NCBI GenBank assembly: GCA_023052935.1
Contig: CM041293.1
Location: forward strand, 51,572,725 to 51,636,724
From: Piezodorus guildinii
Lineage: Eukaryota > Arthropoda > Insecta > Hemiptera > Pentatomidae
DNA: 64,000 bases
Reading direction: 5' to 3'
In this document: positions 21,099 through 31,329 of the stretch, piece by piece
Layout: every line of letters starts with the position of its first letter
How positions within the stretch are numbered: position 1 is the stretch's first letter
The notes under the pieces: generated by a model
The model's input: the letters and a program-made list of their open reading frames with translations, nothing else
Told to the model about the DNA's origin: nothing
The model's database searches: none
Made by a program: the position numbers and the translations under genes

Positions 21099-21219
21099 GG
21101 AAAGCCCGGGACGCGTTAAGGAAACCCGACAAGGCTGTGGATTACAGAAGGTTATGCTATAAGTACTGCTACAGAGCTGTAGAGAGCAGAACTAAAAGGA
21201 GCTCTGACCAAACAACACA
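21099..21219 (+). promoter_or_regulatory. Promoter and 5' untranslated exon of gene E
   Basis: Weak kB-like sites GGAAAGCCCG (21099-21108) and GGAAACCCG (21120-21128). Then the family box CTGTGGATTACAG (21135-21147) and TATAAG (21158-21163), 10 bp apart. The untranslated exon ends CAACACA before the donor GTAAGT (21220). The 112-nt intron ends TATTGCAG at 21331. Promoter and splice sites are well kept although the coding frame is altered. Confidence 0.65.
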
Positions 21220-21334
21220 GTAAGTAAATTGTTTACATTCTAAAATAAAGATCCAGACTTAATAATATTTATAGTACTATTTTTTATTCAGATTTTTTTA
21301 GTTATGTGATTATATGTTATGTGTATTGCAGAAA

Positions 21335-21604
21335 ATGAACAAGTTGATCTTAATCTCATTCTTGGCCGCTTGCTTGGTCGCCCTTGCTCAAGCGAAGACA
21401 ACCGCCCAAGGTTTACCGCCGAGGCCTCCCGTACCCAGCACGGCGGGGAGAGACACGACACCTACAGGATATCCCAGGACGCCTGGAGATCTAAGGACGG
21501 TAGGATTTCGCTGGAGGATACGTGGAGCACAACAGGGACAGGTATCCAGGGGCTTCAAGACGAAGAACACTCATGGAGGATTCCAAGTCCGAGGAACATT
21601 CTAG
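21335..21604 (+). pseudogene. AMP paralogue E with three one-base deletions
   Basis: Relative to A/B there are single-base losses after the signal peptide (GCGAAGAC for GCAGAAGAC, about 21394), in the ATTTCCGC region (about 21509) and in the GGGGG run (about 21552). Translation from the normal ATG keeps the full signal peptide, then runs about 40 residues in the +1 frame (KTTAQGLPPRPPVPS...), about 14 residues in the third frame (RWRIRGAQQGQVSR), and returns to the family frame for GFKTKNTHGGFQVRGTF and the normal stop: 89 residues with no internal stop. Most simply a decaying copy. The open, re-phased frame and intact promoter make a functional variant possible. The first deletion is shared with gene F. 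Confidence 0.75.
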
Positions 21605-21804
21605 ATGTGTTATATCACTGCAAATTAACTAATGTACATATTGTATTTTTTATCTTTTAATAAAATATTATTTTTGATACAGTAACGGATTTGAAATTCA
21701 CCTTAATTCAATGAGTAATATTATTTAAGGGGGTAAAAATAACATTTATGTTTGTTTCAGAATATATTTTCTTAGTACTAAATAATTTCATTTTCATGTT
21801 ATTT

Positions 21805-22270
21805 TCACTTACACTTACTTCTATATAAAAGAAAAGTATAACATTCGTGAAAATTTTCGAATTCCAGTTTTCAACAAAAATACCCTTTTAAGGGTCTCTG
21901 TGACCCAAGGACCAACTACCAAAAAGGTCTGTATGTGTATGCGTGCGTGTGACTGTGTGTGGTAAGTCTTGCTCAAATACAATAAATTATATAAAACTGA
22001 AATTTCCTATTTTAGACGAGTATATGTCTGAGATGTTAGAACAACTTTATGGAAGAGCTACTTTATATCATGCATTTTACCCCGTTGTCTCTAAAAATTC
22101 TCTAATGGGTTTGATAAAACTAGATTTATCGATGTAGAATTATATAAGCTTTAATTTATGTAGGTTTATTCTGATTAAAATAATCTAACAGAGCTAGAAT
22201 GGTAAATTTTTTTTTTAAATTGTCTAAATTACATTTAATTTTGTGGATTCCAAAACATTACCTAATAAGG

Positions 22271-22357
<87 letters not shown>

Positions 22358-22705
22358 CAAGTTGAGAGAATTTAATGAATAGCCAAAGCAGAAAATAGCA
22401 AACTTTTTTTTTTTTTTTTTTTTTTCCTGAACATAAGAATTGTAATATTGATCTGTATAATTCCGTTTAAAAGCTAAGAATTTAAGAAAAAAATTATCTT
22501 TATTAAATAGTTGTGGTAGGAAATGTAACGAATCTTAAGTGATTATTGTAACAATTTATATTATTTTATTTCATCTAAAACATATGTTTCCAACGTAGCT
22601 GAATATAATTATTTAATTCTTTCAGCTTTAGTTTTATTTAATACTTATTAACTTAATCATAACAACCAAGGTAAGTGAAGTCGTTTGTTGCGTGCACCAT
22701 ATTTT
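21805..22705 (+). mobile_element. Copy of a ~0.8-0.9 kb repeat with CTTTCACTTAC / GTAAGTGAAAG ends
   Basis: Begins near CACTTAC (21815-21823), shares GTGAAAATTTTCGAATTCCAG (split across the start) and 'GGTCTGTATGTGTATG..' with the copies at 38375 and 39446, and ends AAGGTAAGTGAAGTCGTTTG (about 22668-22687). It is interrupted by A-runs and a (TA)n tract at 22271-22353. No transposase frame. Type (MITE or Helitron-like) undecided. Confidence 0.6.
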
Positions 22706-22859
22706 TAAATATATCTAAAGAAAAAAATGTTGAAAGGACTAAATGAAAATCATACTTGATAAAGTATGAAAAGTTTATGGAATATTTATGTTATCACGTA
22801 GCTTTCTCTAAATGACATTAAAACATTTTTGGTAAAGATATTTCATTAATTTATAATTG

Positions 22860-22990
22860 AATTCGTCGACCTTGAGGTTCGATGCCAATAGCATCAACAC
22901 TTCTTACATTCTTCTTCATCCATGCTCCAATAACCAAGTTCCGCAATTCCGTGTTGTGTGACCGTCTACATCTTCAGGGATTTATTAATT
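22860..22990 (-). mobile_element. RTE-like LINE scrap
   Basis: Contains CTTGAGGTTCGATGCC, resembling the GAAGGTTCGATGCC of the copy at 600-1015. Too short for more. Confidence 0.4.
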
Positions 22991-23082
22991 TTTAAATAAA
23001 AAATCTGGGTAGAAATCAAAGTAAACATGAAGAATAATAGGCCAATAAGTAATTAAATATCATATTTATTTTTCATTACACT

Positions 23083-23236
23083 TATTCCCTTTTTTGGCCG
23101 CTTTCTAGTTCGCTTTGCTCAAGCAGTTGTTGTCAGACTGCTCAAGTCTAGATTTCCCGGACACGTCAAGGTGAAAAACGATATTACACCTACAGGTAAC
23201 CATATTTCAAGATGACTGGGAATCAAGGAAAAACTT
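23083..23236 (+). pseudogene. Decayed AMP-family copy (G)
   Basis: Shows the order of the family: TTGGCCGCTTTCTAGTTCGC (signal-peptide region), GCTCAAGCAG (cleavage region), TTTCCCGGACACGTCAAGG.GA (ASRTQ.GGE region), ATTACACCTACAGGTAACCA (DTYRIS region), GACTGGGAATCAAGG (AWRSKD). It has no ATG and several frame breaks, and ends where jockey 3' sequence begins (23238). It lies between the B/E and C/F pairs. Confidence 0.75.
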
Positions 23237-23237
23237 T

Positions 23238-23425
23238 TTAATTTATTATTTATTTTGAAATTTACAACTGTATTAGTAAATACATAAAGTAAATTGGCTG
23301 ATAATATAGAAATATACATGAAAAGACATGAAGAGAATATGCCCATTGGCAACAATCCACTAGGTAATCTACACTAGAAAATCTCGAGGACATCTTCTTT
23401 TCAGAAGCCTTATTAAAAAAAAAAG
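23238..23425 (-). mobile_element. Jockey LINE 3' end
   Basis: In reverse complement: CTTCTGAAAAGAAGATG, the LKRRW-type coding end, through TGCCAATGGGCA, to ACAGTTGTAAATTTCAAA. This matches the 3' ends at 33935 and 37600. It replaces the 3' half of pseudogene G. Confidence 0.65.
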
Positions 23426-23429
23426 TAAA

Positions 23430-24409
23430 AACAACTAACAAAAACGCTTTATATTTTATTTAAAGTTGTTTGTGTATCGTTAAAATGTTTTTTTTTAGTC
23501 AATTAAAATAAAAGTAATATATTGGAAATTTGTTTTTATTAGTTGCCAAAACGCTTTTATCTTCTTATATCTTGACAGACGTTCTATATTATCATTAACC
23601 AACAAACTAACTCTTTACAAAGTTTTGCTAAAACCAATCTGGACATACGGGATAGAACAGTAGGGCAACAGATGGCAAATTAAATTTATTTCGAATTTCT
23701 TGTTTGTAATAAATACAAAATAAATGTTTTTTTTAGTCAATTAAAATAAAAGTAATATATTGGAAATTTATTCTTATTAGTTGCTAAAACGCTTTTATCT
23801 TCCTAGAATATACACAATAATGGTTTTAAGACAATATTACGTTTAGAAGATCTAATTAAAACGGAGGATTCTATTTTTTTTAACAGAGCATATTCAGTAA
23901 AAACGTTATATCAACATTTATTGTTCGTTTAATTAGGAGTAATTAAAAATCTTATACATCTAACTTGTTAGAAATTTAATGATCTAAAAGATTGTTGCTT
24001 ATGTATTTTTAAATAAACTGCATACCAAAATAGTTATTGAAGCGAAACCGCCAACTTTTCTGATCATTTTGTGTTTTTTGACAATTTGGCCAAATTGACA
24101 TCTACGGATCTGAGTAGGTGTTCCGAATTTTCAAACATGTTACATAAAAACATGTAGGCAATTCAATGTTCTTTAAAATTACTAACGACAAAGGTTGCTC
24201 TAAAATGTCCAGGAAGAGATTTATAAGGAAAAAACTGAAAAAAGTACTTTTTTTCGAGGTTTTTTCAAGATGGCGGAAAACGCACAAGGGTGAAAAGTGT
24301 AAAACTTGGTTTTTAATAAGGGGGACAGTACAAACAATCCGGCCTAAAAATTAAATTTACCCCACTTTTTCTAGCCAACCCTCTTTTTTGACCTAATTCT
24401 ACTGGGCTA
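23430..24409. other. Spacer
   Basis: AT-rich. It includes a direct repeat: the AGTCAATTAAAATAAAAGTAATATATTGGAAATTT segment at about 23497 and 23735 occurs twice about 240 bp apart, each followed by ATTAGTTGC.AAACGCTTTTATCTTC. A jockey-like scrap ('TTGCTAAAACCAATCTGGACATACGGGATAGAA') lies at 23620-23660. No gene. Confidence 0.45.
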
Positions 24410-25045
24410 CAGGACAGGGACCGTTAGGATAGATGGTCTGAGTAAGCTACTCCACGATTACCACCAGCACAGAGCAGATAGTAAGAGAGAAGAAGTGTCA
24501 TCAGCATAGATGGACTGGACAGCACTGGAAATGATTGGGATATCAAGTTTATAGAGTGTGTAGAAAATGGGTATTAAGATACTGTATTAGGGAACACCAA
24601 CAAACTGAGTAAAGGGAAACGAATAGGAATCAAGATAATATAAATCTCAAAACCGCGTGACCAGTATAAATACATTGCAATCAGAACACTCGCAGCATTT
24701 TTATTACTTTTGAGTATGATCTTCAACCCAATAATAATGAAAATATTCTTAAAAAATAAATAGGTAATTATCACAAACATTAACTAACCTGAATGAATTA
24801 ATCAAAAGTTTCATATCTAAATATAAAAAGATTTAAGGCTTTACCTTTGACTTTTTGCGTTATTGTTATTTGTTTTAAAAATAAAGGAGATAAGAATAAT
24901 TCGTCAATCTATATATACTCTACATAGATATATTTGTGGAAAACGTCTAATACCTTTTCAGAGATAATAAGGATGTAGAAAAATGAAATAATTAAGAGTA
25001 AAAAAAAAAAAGAGAGTTTAATTTATCACAGTAAAAAATCATTAT

Positions 25046-25351
25046 TTACATAAAATAATTTACAATTATCGAAGCACATCTAGAAAGTTCCTCGGACTTG
25101 GAATCCTCCATGAGTGTTCTTCGTCTTGAAGCCCCCTGGGTACCTGTCCCTGTTGTGCTCCACGTATCCTCCAGCAGAAAACCTACCGTCCTTAGATCTC
25201 CAGGCGTCTTGGGATATCCTGTAGGTGTCGTGTCTCTCCCCGCCGTGCTGGGTACGGGAGGCCTCGGCGGTAAACCTTGGGCGGTTGTCTTCTGCTTGAG
25301 CGAGGGCGACCAAGCAAGCGGCCAAGAAGAGATTAAGATTAACTTGTTCAT
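25046..25351 (-). pseudogene. AMP paralogue C with frameshift in signal peptide
   Basis: The family frame is otherwise complete (25080-25351; mature part identical to A/B except F for I after DGR), but one C is missing at the CTCCTTC of the signal-peptide region (about 25328). From the canonical ATG (25351, 3 nt after a TTTTTCAG acceptor) the product is MNKLILISS, then the +1 frame through WPLAWSPSLKQKTTAQGLPP to a stop at 25046: 101 residues, no clear signal peptide. The family frame stays open but can only be entered from intronic sequence. Likely a recent pseudogene. It resembles E and F in entering the same +1 frame, but through a different deletion. Confidence 0.75.
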
Positions 25352-25634
25352 TTTCTGAAAAAAAAAAATGAACAGTGAAATATTCAATTTTATAAAACTC
25401 TTCCATAACGAAACAAATAGAAGATTTATGCTTATAAATAGATATATTTCTAATAATCAGAGGTATATATTAATACTACCAGTATTGTATTGAAACACTA
25501 TGAAGAATAAAACTCAACAAAAATAAAATCCCCAAAATAAATTTATTACGATTATAGAATCCTTTACAGTTATTAATTTAAAAAAAAAAAATTCTGAAGA
25601 CTATAATTAATGACAAGGTTAAGAGAATTAAGAA

Positions 25635-25770
25635 GCTGTGTTGTAGTGTATAAAGCACAAGTCTTATATTACCTGGTCCTTTTTTGGAAGTCGCAGGATT
25701 TTTTACTGATATTTTAGCCTAGGGACGACTCTGGGGTCGGGAGACCCTCCTGGGACAGTAATTGAATCGA
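25635..25770 (+). mobile_element. SINE family 2 fragment (within intron of C)
   Basis: Diverged copy of the 13520-13822 SINE in the opposite orientation (GCTGTGTTGTAGTGTATAAAGCAC... GGGTCGGGAGACCCTCCTGG). It lies inside the C 5'-UTR intron (25355-26586). The rest of that intron is AT-rich without a feature. Confidence 0.5.
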
Positions 25771-26586
25771 TATAGACAATCTTGATAAAACAGGCAATTT
25801 TAAATCTTATTTGAGACAACTAAGCTACAATCATGCTGATAGTATACAAAAATTTAAAAAAATATTAGTGTTGTGAGATATCTTCTTATTTTAGAACAAG
25901 AGAACTATTGACCAATTACTCTAGACCTAATCCAAAAGGGCCTAGAGAAATTTTCCCTTTTATAATAAAAAAAATTGACATTTTAATTTAAATTAAAAAA
26001 ATAATTAATGGCAAAATTGAATAATTCTTTGACCCATATGAAACCTCTTTGACAGAAGGTAATATATAATTTTAATTTTTTTTTTTTTTTTTTATACAAA
26101 ACTATTTTAATTTATCTAACATTGTTGATTGGGATACCTGAATGAAATCATTTTTGTTAATTAATTTTTTTTATTATAAAACAGTTTTTAGTATCTTGAA
26201 GAAGGAGGAAGGATCTTATACGTTTATCACTGTTTTCATTTAAAAAAAACAAAACATTTTTTTTGGAATAAATCAAAACAAGCCCAATTTTTTGTCTACC
26301 TCAGTTATTATTATTGATAAAATACCTCCCAACCAGTCATAGTATTTGTACATTTTAAGAAACGAGATTAAAATTAAATAGTAGTGTATATGTTGGTAGA
26401 TAAAATATTGATATTGTAAGGGATATTATTATTTTAAAACAAGAGAATATATTAATCAATTAGTTAAACCCTGATAAATTAAAATAACTGCATCCCTAAT
26501 CCTACTAGATTATTCCGCCAGTAATTAAAATTAAATGTTAGTAACAATGAAATATGACGAATAATCAACTAAATGTAAAGATTTAC

Positions 26587-26729
26587 CTTATTTGGAGTGA
26601 CTTTGTGCGATGTATCGGCGTGGGATGGTAGTGAGATTCTGCCGACCTGAACAGCCACCTCGCTAGTTATACCCCATCTTCTGTGAACCACAGCCAGTAG
26701 GCTTTCTACAAATCCAGGCTGGGATTCCC
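26587..26729 (-). promoter_or_regulatory. Promoter and 5' untranslated exon of gene C
   Basis: On the minus strand: kB site AGGGAATCCC (26721-26730), family box CTGTGGTTCACAG (26681-26693), TATAAC (26666-26671) 9 bp on. The untranslated exon ends ATAAG at 26587 before the donor GTAAAT. Near-identical to promoter B, so regulation is conserved although the coding frame is shifted. Confidence 0.75.
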
Positions 26730-26779
26730 TTAGTGAAAGGTTGAGGAGGTTTTCTTTGTATATTTTTTTTTTATTATTG

Positions 26780-27930
26780 AACAACCGAAATGAATTTTGA
26801 TGTCTTGTTTAAAAATATAACATATATAATTTATAATATGAAGGATTAAATGATGCCTGTTAAAAAAACTATTTTTTCAAATGGTTTGACCGTTACCCGA
26901 ACCATATCAATCCTCATATTTACTTCACGGTCAAATATTTAATAATTAGAAATAACAAAAACTAGCCTCCAGTCTTTTAATTAAAATGTTAATATCAAAT
27001 ATCTAAAAATATAAATGTACAATACAATGTTCAAATATAAGAAAATAGTCTGCAAGGTTTTGACCATCACAAAGAGTTTAACACTAATAATAATTTACGC
27101 TATAGTTATGAGATTTTTAAAGCAAACACAACCAATATGAAAAAAAATATTAAATAAATATCTGCTACACAGTGCATAAATTAAAAATAAAAGAATTAAA
27201 TTATATAAAATATGAATATTTAATAAAACAAAATTGAAATGTAATGAATGGAGACAAACACGTATTTACTTGAATATTTACTTGATGTATTTTTTGTACA
27301 GTTGTAAATTTCAATAATAAAAAAAAATAACAATAAAAAAAAAATAGCTGATGTAGGAGAAAGCCGTCTTTTGCCTACACCTGATATTTGTAATACCAAC
27401 GGCAGTTAAATTATTTAATATTAAGTATAAAAGAAGTACTGAAATCAGTATTTACAGGGGTTAGGTAGGCGAAAACTTGGGGTTATACGAATTTATGATG
27501 CCAAATGAAAAATTAAAAAAATATTAACCTGAAAAAAACAGAAACAAAAAAAGTTCCGGGACACCTGATTCATCTAGCGGTATAAAAAAAAGTTTCGGGG
27601 CTTATTTTCATAACTTCTAAATATGCATAAAAAATTTCATAAAAATCATTCGAGCCGTTTCTGAGGAATACGACCACAAAATTTGTGTCACGAGATTTTT
27701 TTATTTTAGATTAAAATGTTTTAAATTTATATTTACAATCGTACATAAAAATACAAGTATATGCTTCATATAATACTTATTGCCTCGAAGAAGTCTAGTC
27801 AAAAAGCTACCCAAACACACTTCATTGTTTATTTTAGGTAACACTGTAATGTTTATTTTATTATCAGGTCATAAGACTACGTCTTATCTGGTTCCTTTAA
27901 ACATTATCACTTATAATAATAATAATATAA
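26780..27930. other. Divergent intergenic region of C/F
   Basis: AT-rich. Contains a short jockey 3' tail (27268-27340, ...ACAGTTGTAAATTTCAATAATA + A). A GC-mixed block at about 27345-27700 includes ATTCGAGCCGTTTCTGAGGA, a phrase seen in many insect repeats but not classifiable here. Confidence 0.45.
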
Positions 27931-27934
27931 TAAT

Positions 27935-28120
27935 AACAGGCTTAGTGAGCCTGAAAGTTCGCTGTCGATAACCCCAAATGTTACCTACACATGATCTGTC
28001 CAATCATCACCGTTCAAGCCAGAGTCCAGAAGTCTGACTTATCCTCATTAACTATATCAATTATACTGCTCAAAGATCCGTAATTCTGCGTTGTGTAACC
28101 TTCTGAAATCCTCCAATATT
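27935..28120 (-). mobile_element. RTE-like LINE relic, upstream of gene F
   Basis: Same piece as at 19950 upstream of E (GGCTTAGTGAGCCTGAAAG, then CCCCAAATGTTACCTACACA). This supports E and F being duplicated together with several kb of upstream sequence. Confidence 0.55.
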
Positions 28121-28650
28121 TTGCGTAGTAATAACTTATAATATAAACATTTATGTTTTAAACTGAGAACAGATGTTATCTTAAGGGACAGTAAGAACAC
28201 ACAAAAGATAAGTTAATTTAAAATTTTAGTTTATACTCTTTAATTAAATTAAATTATAAACTTGCTTATATTTTTTATACAATACCTTCCTATTTAGGCC
28301 AATTTAATTATCAATATTATTGAAAAACTTTTAATAGATCAGATTTCGTAAAACTCTATAAAACCACAATTTATTTTTTGATAATAATTTGTAATTTAAA
28401 AATGAATAATTGTTAGTCGATAGAAAGAAAACATGACGAATTTTACAAAGAGGTATCTAGTTAAATTATTACACATATTTTATAAATAATTATATTTCTT
28501 AAATGCTGAATTGTTGTTTGATTAAAATGTTCAACCATTTTTTTTTTTTTTTTTTAAATCAATTTAAATAGTTTTGAAATGCATATTTGCTATCTTATAC
28601 AAGGATTCCTATCTTTCTACGCTTGTGATAGCGTTATCAACAAAAGACAA

Positions 28651-28773
28651 GGAAAGCCCGCGCGACGTATAATGGAAATCCGACAAGGCTGTGGATTACA
28701 GAAGGTTATGCTATAAGTACTGTTACAGAGCTGTAAAGGGCAGAACTGAAAGGAACTCTTACCAAACAACACA
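28651..28773 (+). promoter_or_regulatory. Promoter and 5' untranslated exon of gene F
   Basis: GGAAAGCCCG (28651-28660) and GGAAATCC (28674-28681), weak kB-like. Then the family box CTGTGGATTACAG (28689-28701) and TATAAG (28712-28717), 10 bp apart. The untranslated exon ends CAACACA before the donor GTAAGT (28774). Intron to 28884 (ATTGCAG). Confidence 0.65.
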
Positions 28774-28887
28774 GTAAGTAAATTCATTAAATTTTAAAAT
28801 AAATATTCGGACTCAATAATATTTATAGTACAATTTTTTATTCAGATTTTTTAGTTCACTCACTATGTTTTATGTATATTGCAGAAA

Positions 28888-29178
28888 ATGAACAAGTTGA
28901 TCTTAATCTCCTTCTTGGCCGCTTGCTTGGTCACCCTCGCTGAGGCGAAGACAACCGCCCAAGGTTTACCGCCGAGGCCTCCCGTACCCAGCAAGGCGGA
29001 GAGAGGCACGACACCTACAGGATATCCCAGGACGTCTGGAGATCCAGGGACGGTAGGCTTTCCGCTGGAGGATACGTGGAGCACAACAGGGACAGGTACC
29101 CAGGGGGCTTCAAGACCAGAGACACTCATGGAGGATTTCAAGTCAGAGGAACCTTCTAGATGTGTTATATCACTGTAA
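28888..29178 (+). pseudogene. AMP paralogue F: signal peptide fused to +1-frame Pro-rich tail
   Basis: Carries the same one-base loss as E just after the signal-peptide codons (GCGAAGAC) and no later frameshift. Translation gives a 96-residue precursor: signal peptide MNKLILISFLAACLVTLAEA, then a wholly +1-frame chain KTTAQGLPPRPPVPSKAER..., rich in Pro, Thr, Gly and Arg, ending at 29178 just past the usual stop. The AEA end gives a normal signal-cleavage site, so this could be secreted. The family frame, readable in parallel, keeps the GGYVEHNRDR and FQV.GTF motifs, arguing the shift is recent. Pseudogene is the conservative call; a new secreted proline-rich peptide is the alternative. Confidence 0.7.
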
Positions 29179-29249
29179 CTCAATTAATGTAAATAATTTA
29201 TATATTACACCACTAATAAAATATTATTTTTAATACAGAAATTTATTTG

Positions 29250-30214
29250 AAATTTTCCTTAATTCAATGCAAATACTAGTAAGATAACAATATAAGAATG
29301 AAAAAAAAAAGAATAGAAGAAAATTAACATTTTACATAAAAATGCGCATATAAACTCAGTTATTTTTGAAGATAAGTACAAAATTTATTAGCGTTTTTTG
29401 AACAAAAAAACATGAAGAATTATTTAAAAAGATACAAAAGAAAAACAAATTAAATTTTACCCATAAATATGTCGGAGCTTAGCTATTTTTGAAGATTTTC
29501 GAAGCGCAATAAAAAAATAAATAAAGTTGATGTATATTTATTTAAGTCACAAATTATAATATTTCTAATTCCACTAAAGCTCGGTTATTATTGGAGATAG
29601 AGAAAAACCGAAAAAATAAGCAGATATACTCCGATACAGTTATTTGAAAATAACAAACCATTGCTGAATAATTTGCTAGCAGAGCTAAGGAACCAAGAAG
29701 TAAAATTACCTTCTTTTTTTTTTAACAAATAAAAAATAACAATTCTTAAATTAATGCGACGCTTTAAACTCGCTGATATATATATTGATTAAGTGACATG
29801 GAATTGTTTTATAAATGAATACTTAGTTTTTGTATCTTAGTATTATTCTTCCAGTAAATATATGTTTCTTTATTTGATATTTTTACTCTGGGTAAATCCA
29901 TAAGTTATATCGGTTTTCGCTTACAGTACGGATGGTTTTCATATACCTCCGATTCTATTTGCCTTACTTGACAATAATAATATTTTCTATGATAAAGATC
30001 TATTTCAGGATTTTTGCTTATTTAATTTAAAATGACAATCAAGCTCCGGAGGTCCACCGAAAGAAATAAGGGGAGGAAGCCATAATTTACCTTTATTCAA
30101 TGAAAAAAATACGTATCATTATAAGATATTCAAAGATAACAATTACCGTTGTTTCAGACTATATTTTCTTGGTACAAAATAATTTCATTTATTTATGTTA
30201 TTCTGAAACATATT
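29250..30214. other. Spacer
   Basis: AT-rich. No gene or clear repeat seen. Confidence 0.4.
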
Positions 30215-31325
30215 TAGAATAGAATAGAATAGAATAGAAAATAAATTTTATTCTGGGACAGTGTCCCTTGAGAATAATAAATTTGCACGGTTTAAAATAT
30301 ACAGGTCTGGCCAACAGACAAATAAACATAATTAACTAATATTTAAAATTATGGTTAAATATATACATAATGCAAAATAAAATAAACAAATAAAATTAAA
30401 ATAAAAACAATTAAAATAAAAACAATCCTCGGAAAATTATTGTGTTGAACAAAATGGAAAATAAATGAGTTTAAATATAAAACAAAAAGAAGAAAAAAAT
30501 AAATGAATATTTACATTATTCTGATGTTTAGTCTTCTAAGAACAACATAAGCTTTACAATAATAAAGGATCTTTAATCGGCTGAGAATTAATAAAAGATA
30601 AACTAATTAAAACATAAATGAAAATAATATACTACAAAAACAAGAAACGAGGTCTTCTAATTACAATATAAAAAACACTATGACGATTGAAACAAAAGAA
30701 AATTTCAAGAATAAAAGAAAAGAACAACTGAAAAATCATAAAAAATACTTCTAGAAATAAAAATAATAAGAAAATTGAATATAATTTTATTTAAAATGAT
30801 TACATTGTCAAGTAGCGTCATTTTGGGATGCTAAAAGGTAATGAAAGAGATGGTATTTGAATTTAGAGAGGAAGGAAGCATGACGGATGTTTGATGGGAG
30901 GGAATTCCAGAAACTGGTCGAACGGGCCAGAAAGGAACATTCATATTTTTTTGTTCTGTGGGAAAGGATATAAAGGTTGGACATACGGGACCTCGTTTCT
31001 AGTGGATGAATTGAGGGTTTGAACTGCAGGAGATTATAGATATAGGAAGGATGTTGGGAGTTGATGGTTTGGTATAGGAAAGATCCAAGGAAGTATAGTC
31101 TACGGGTGTGGGGAGAAAGCCAATTTGATTCGGTATAAAGATGGGATACATGAGACCGCCTCGACGTGCCATAAACGAATCTTAAAGAACAATTCATAAT
31201 CTGCTTCAATCTCTTCTCCAGCATCATCGAGAGGCCACCATATACCGCACATCCATAATCGAATAGAGGAAAAATTAAAGAGAATACGAGGAGCTTACGA
31301 GTTTTAAAGACAAAATACATAGCCA
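30215..31325 (-). mobile_element. CR1/jockey-like LINE 3' part with (TTCTA)n tail
   Basis: A minus-strand frame of 170 codons (30808-31320) encodes the reverse-transcriptase C-terminal region: FPLFDYGCAVYGG, RLKQIMNCSLRFVYG, THTRRLYFLG-like, then ARSTSFWNSLPSNIRHASF and a short C-terminus. The 3' UTR ends in CAGAATAAAATTTATTTT followed by (CTATT)n at 30218-30240, a pentamer tail instead of poly(A). It is 5'-truncated, with the RT core missing. Relatives: 10420-10640, 42500-45530 and 55595-56020. Confidence 0.8.
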
Positions 31326-31329
31326 GTAA

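Noticed and set aside
25080..25406. 108-codon version of gene C starting in intronic sequence
   Set aside because: The extra N-terminus lies upstream of the splice acceptor; the normal ATG is out of frame with it.
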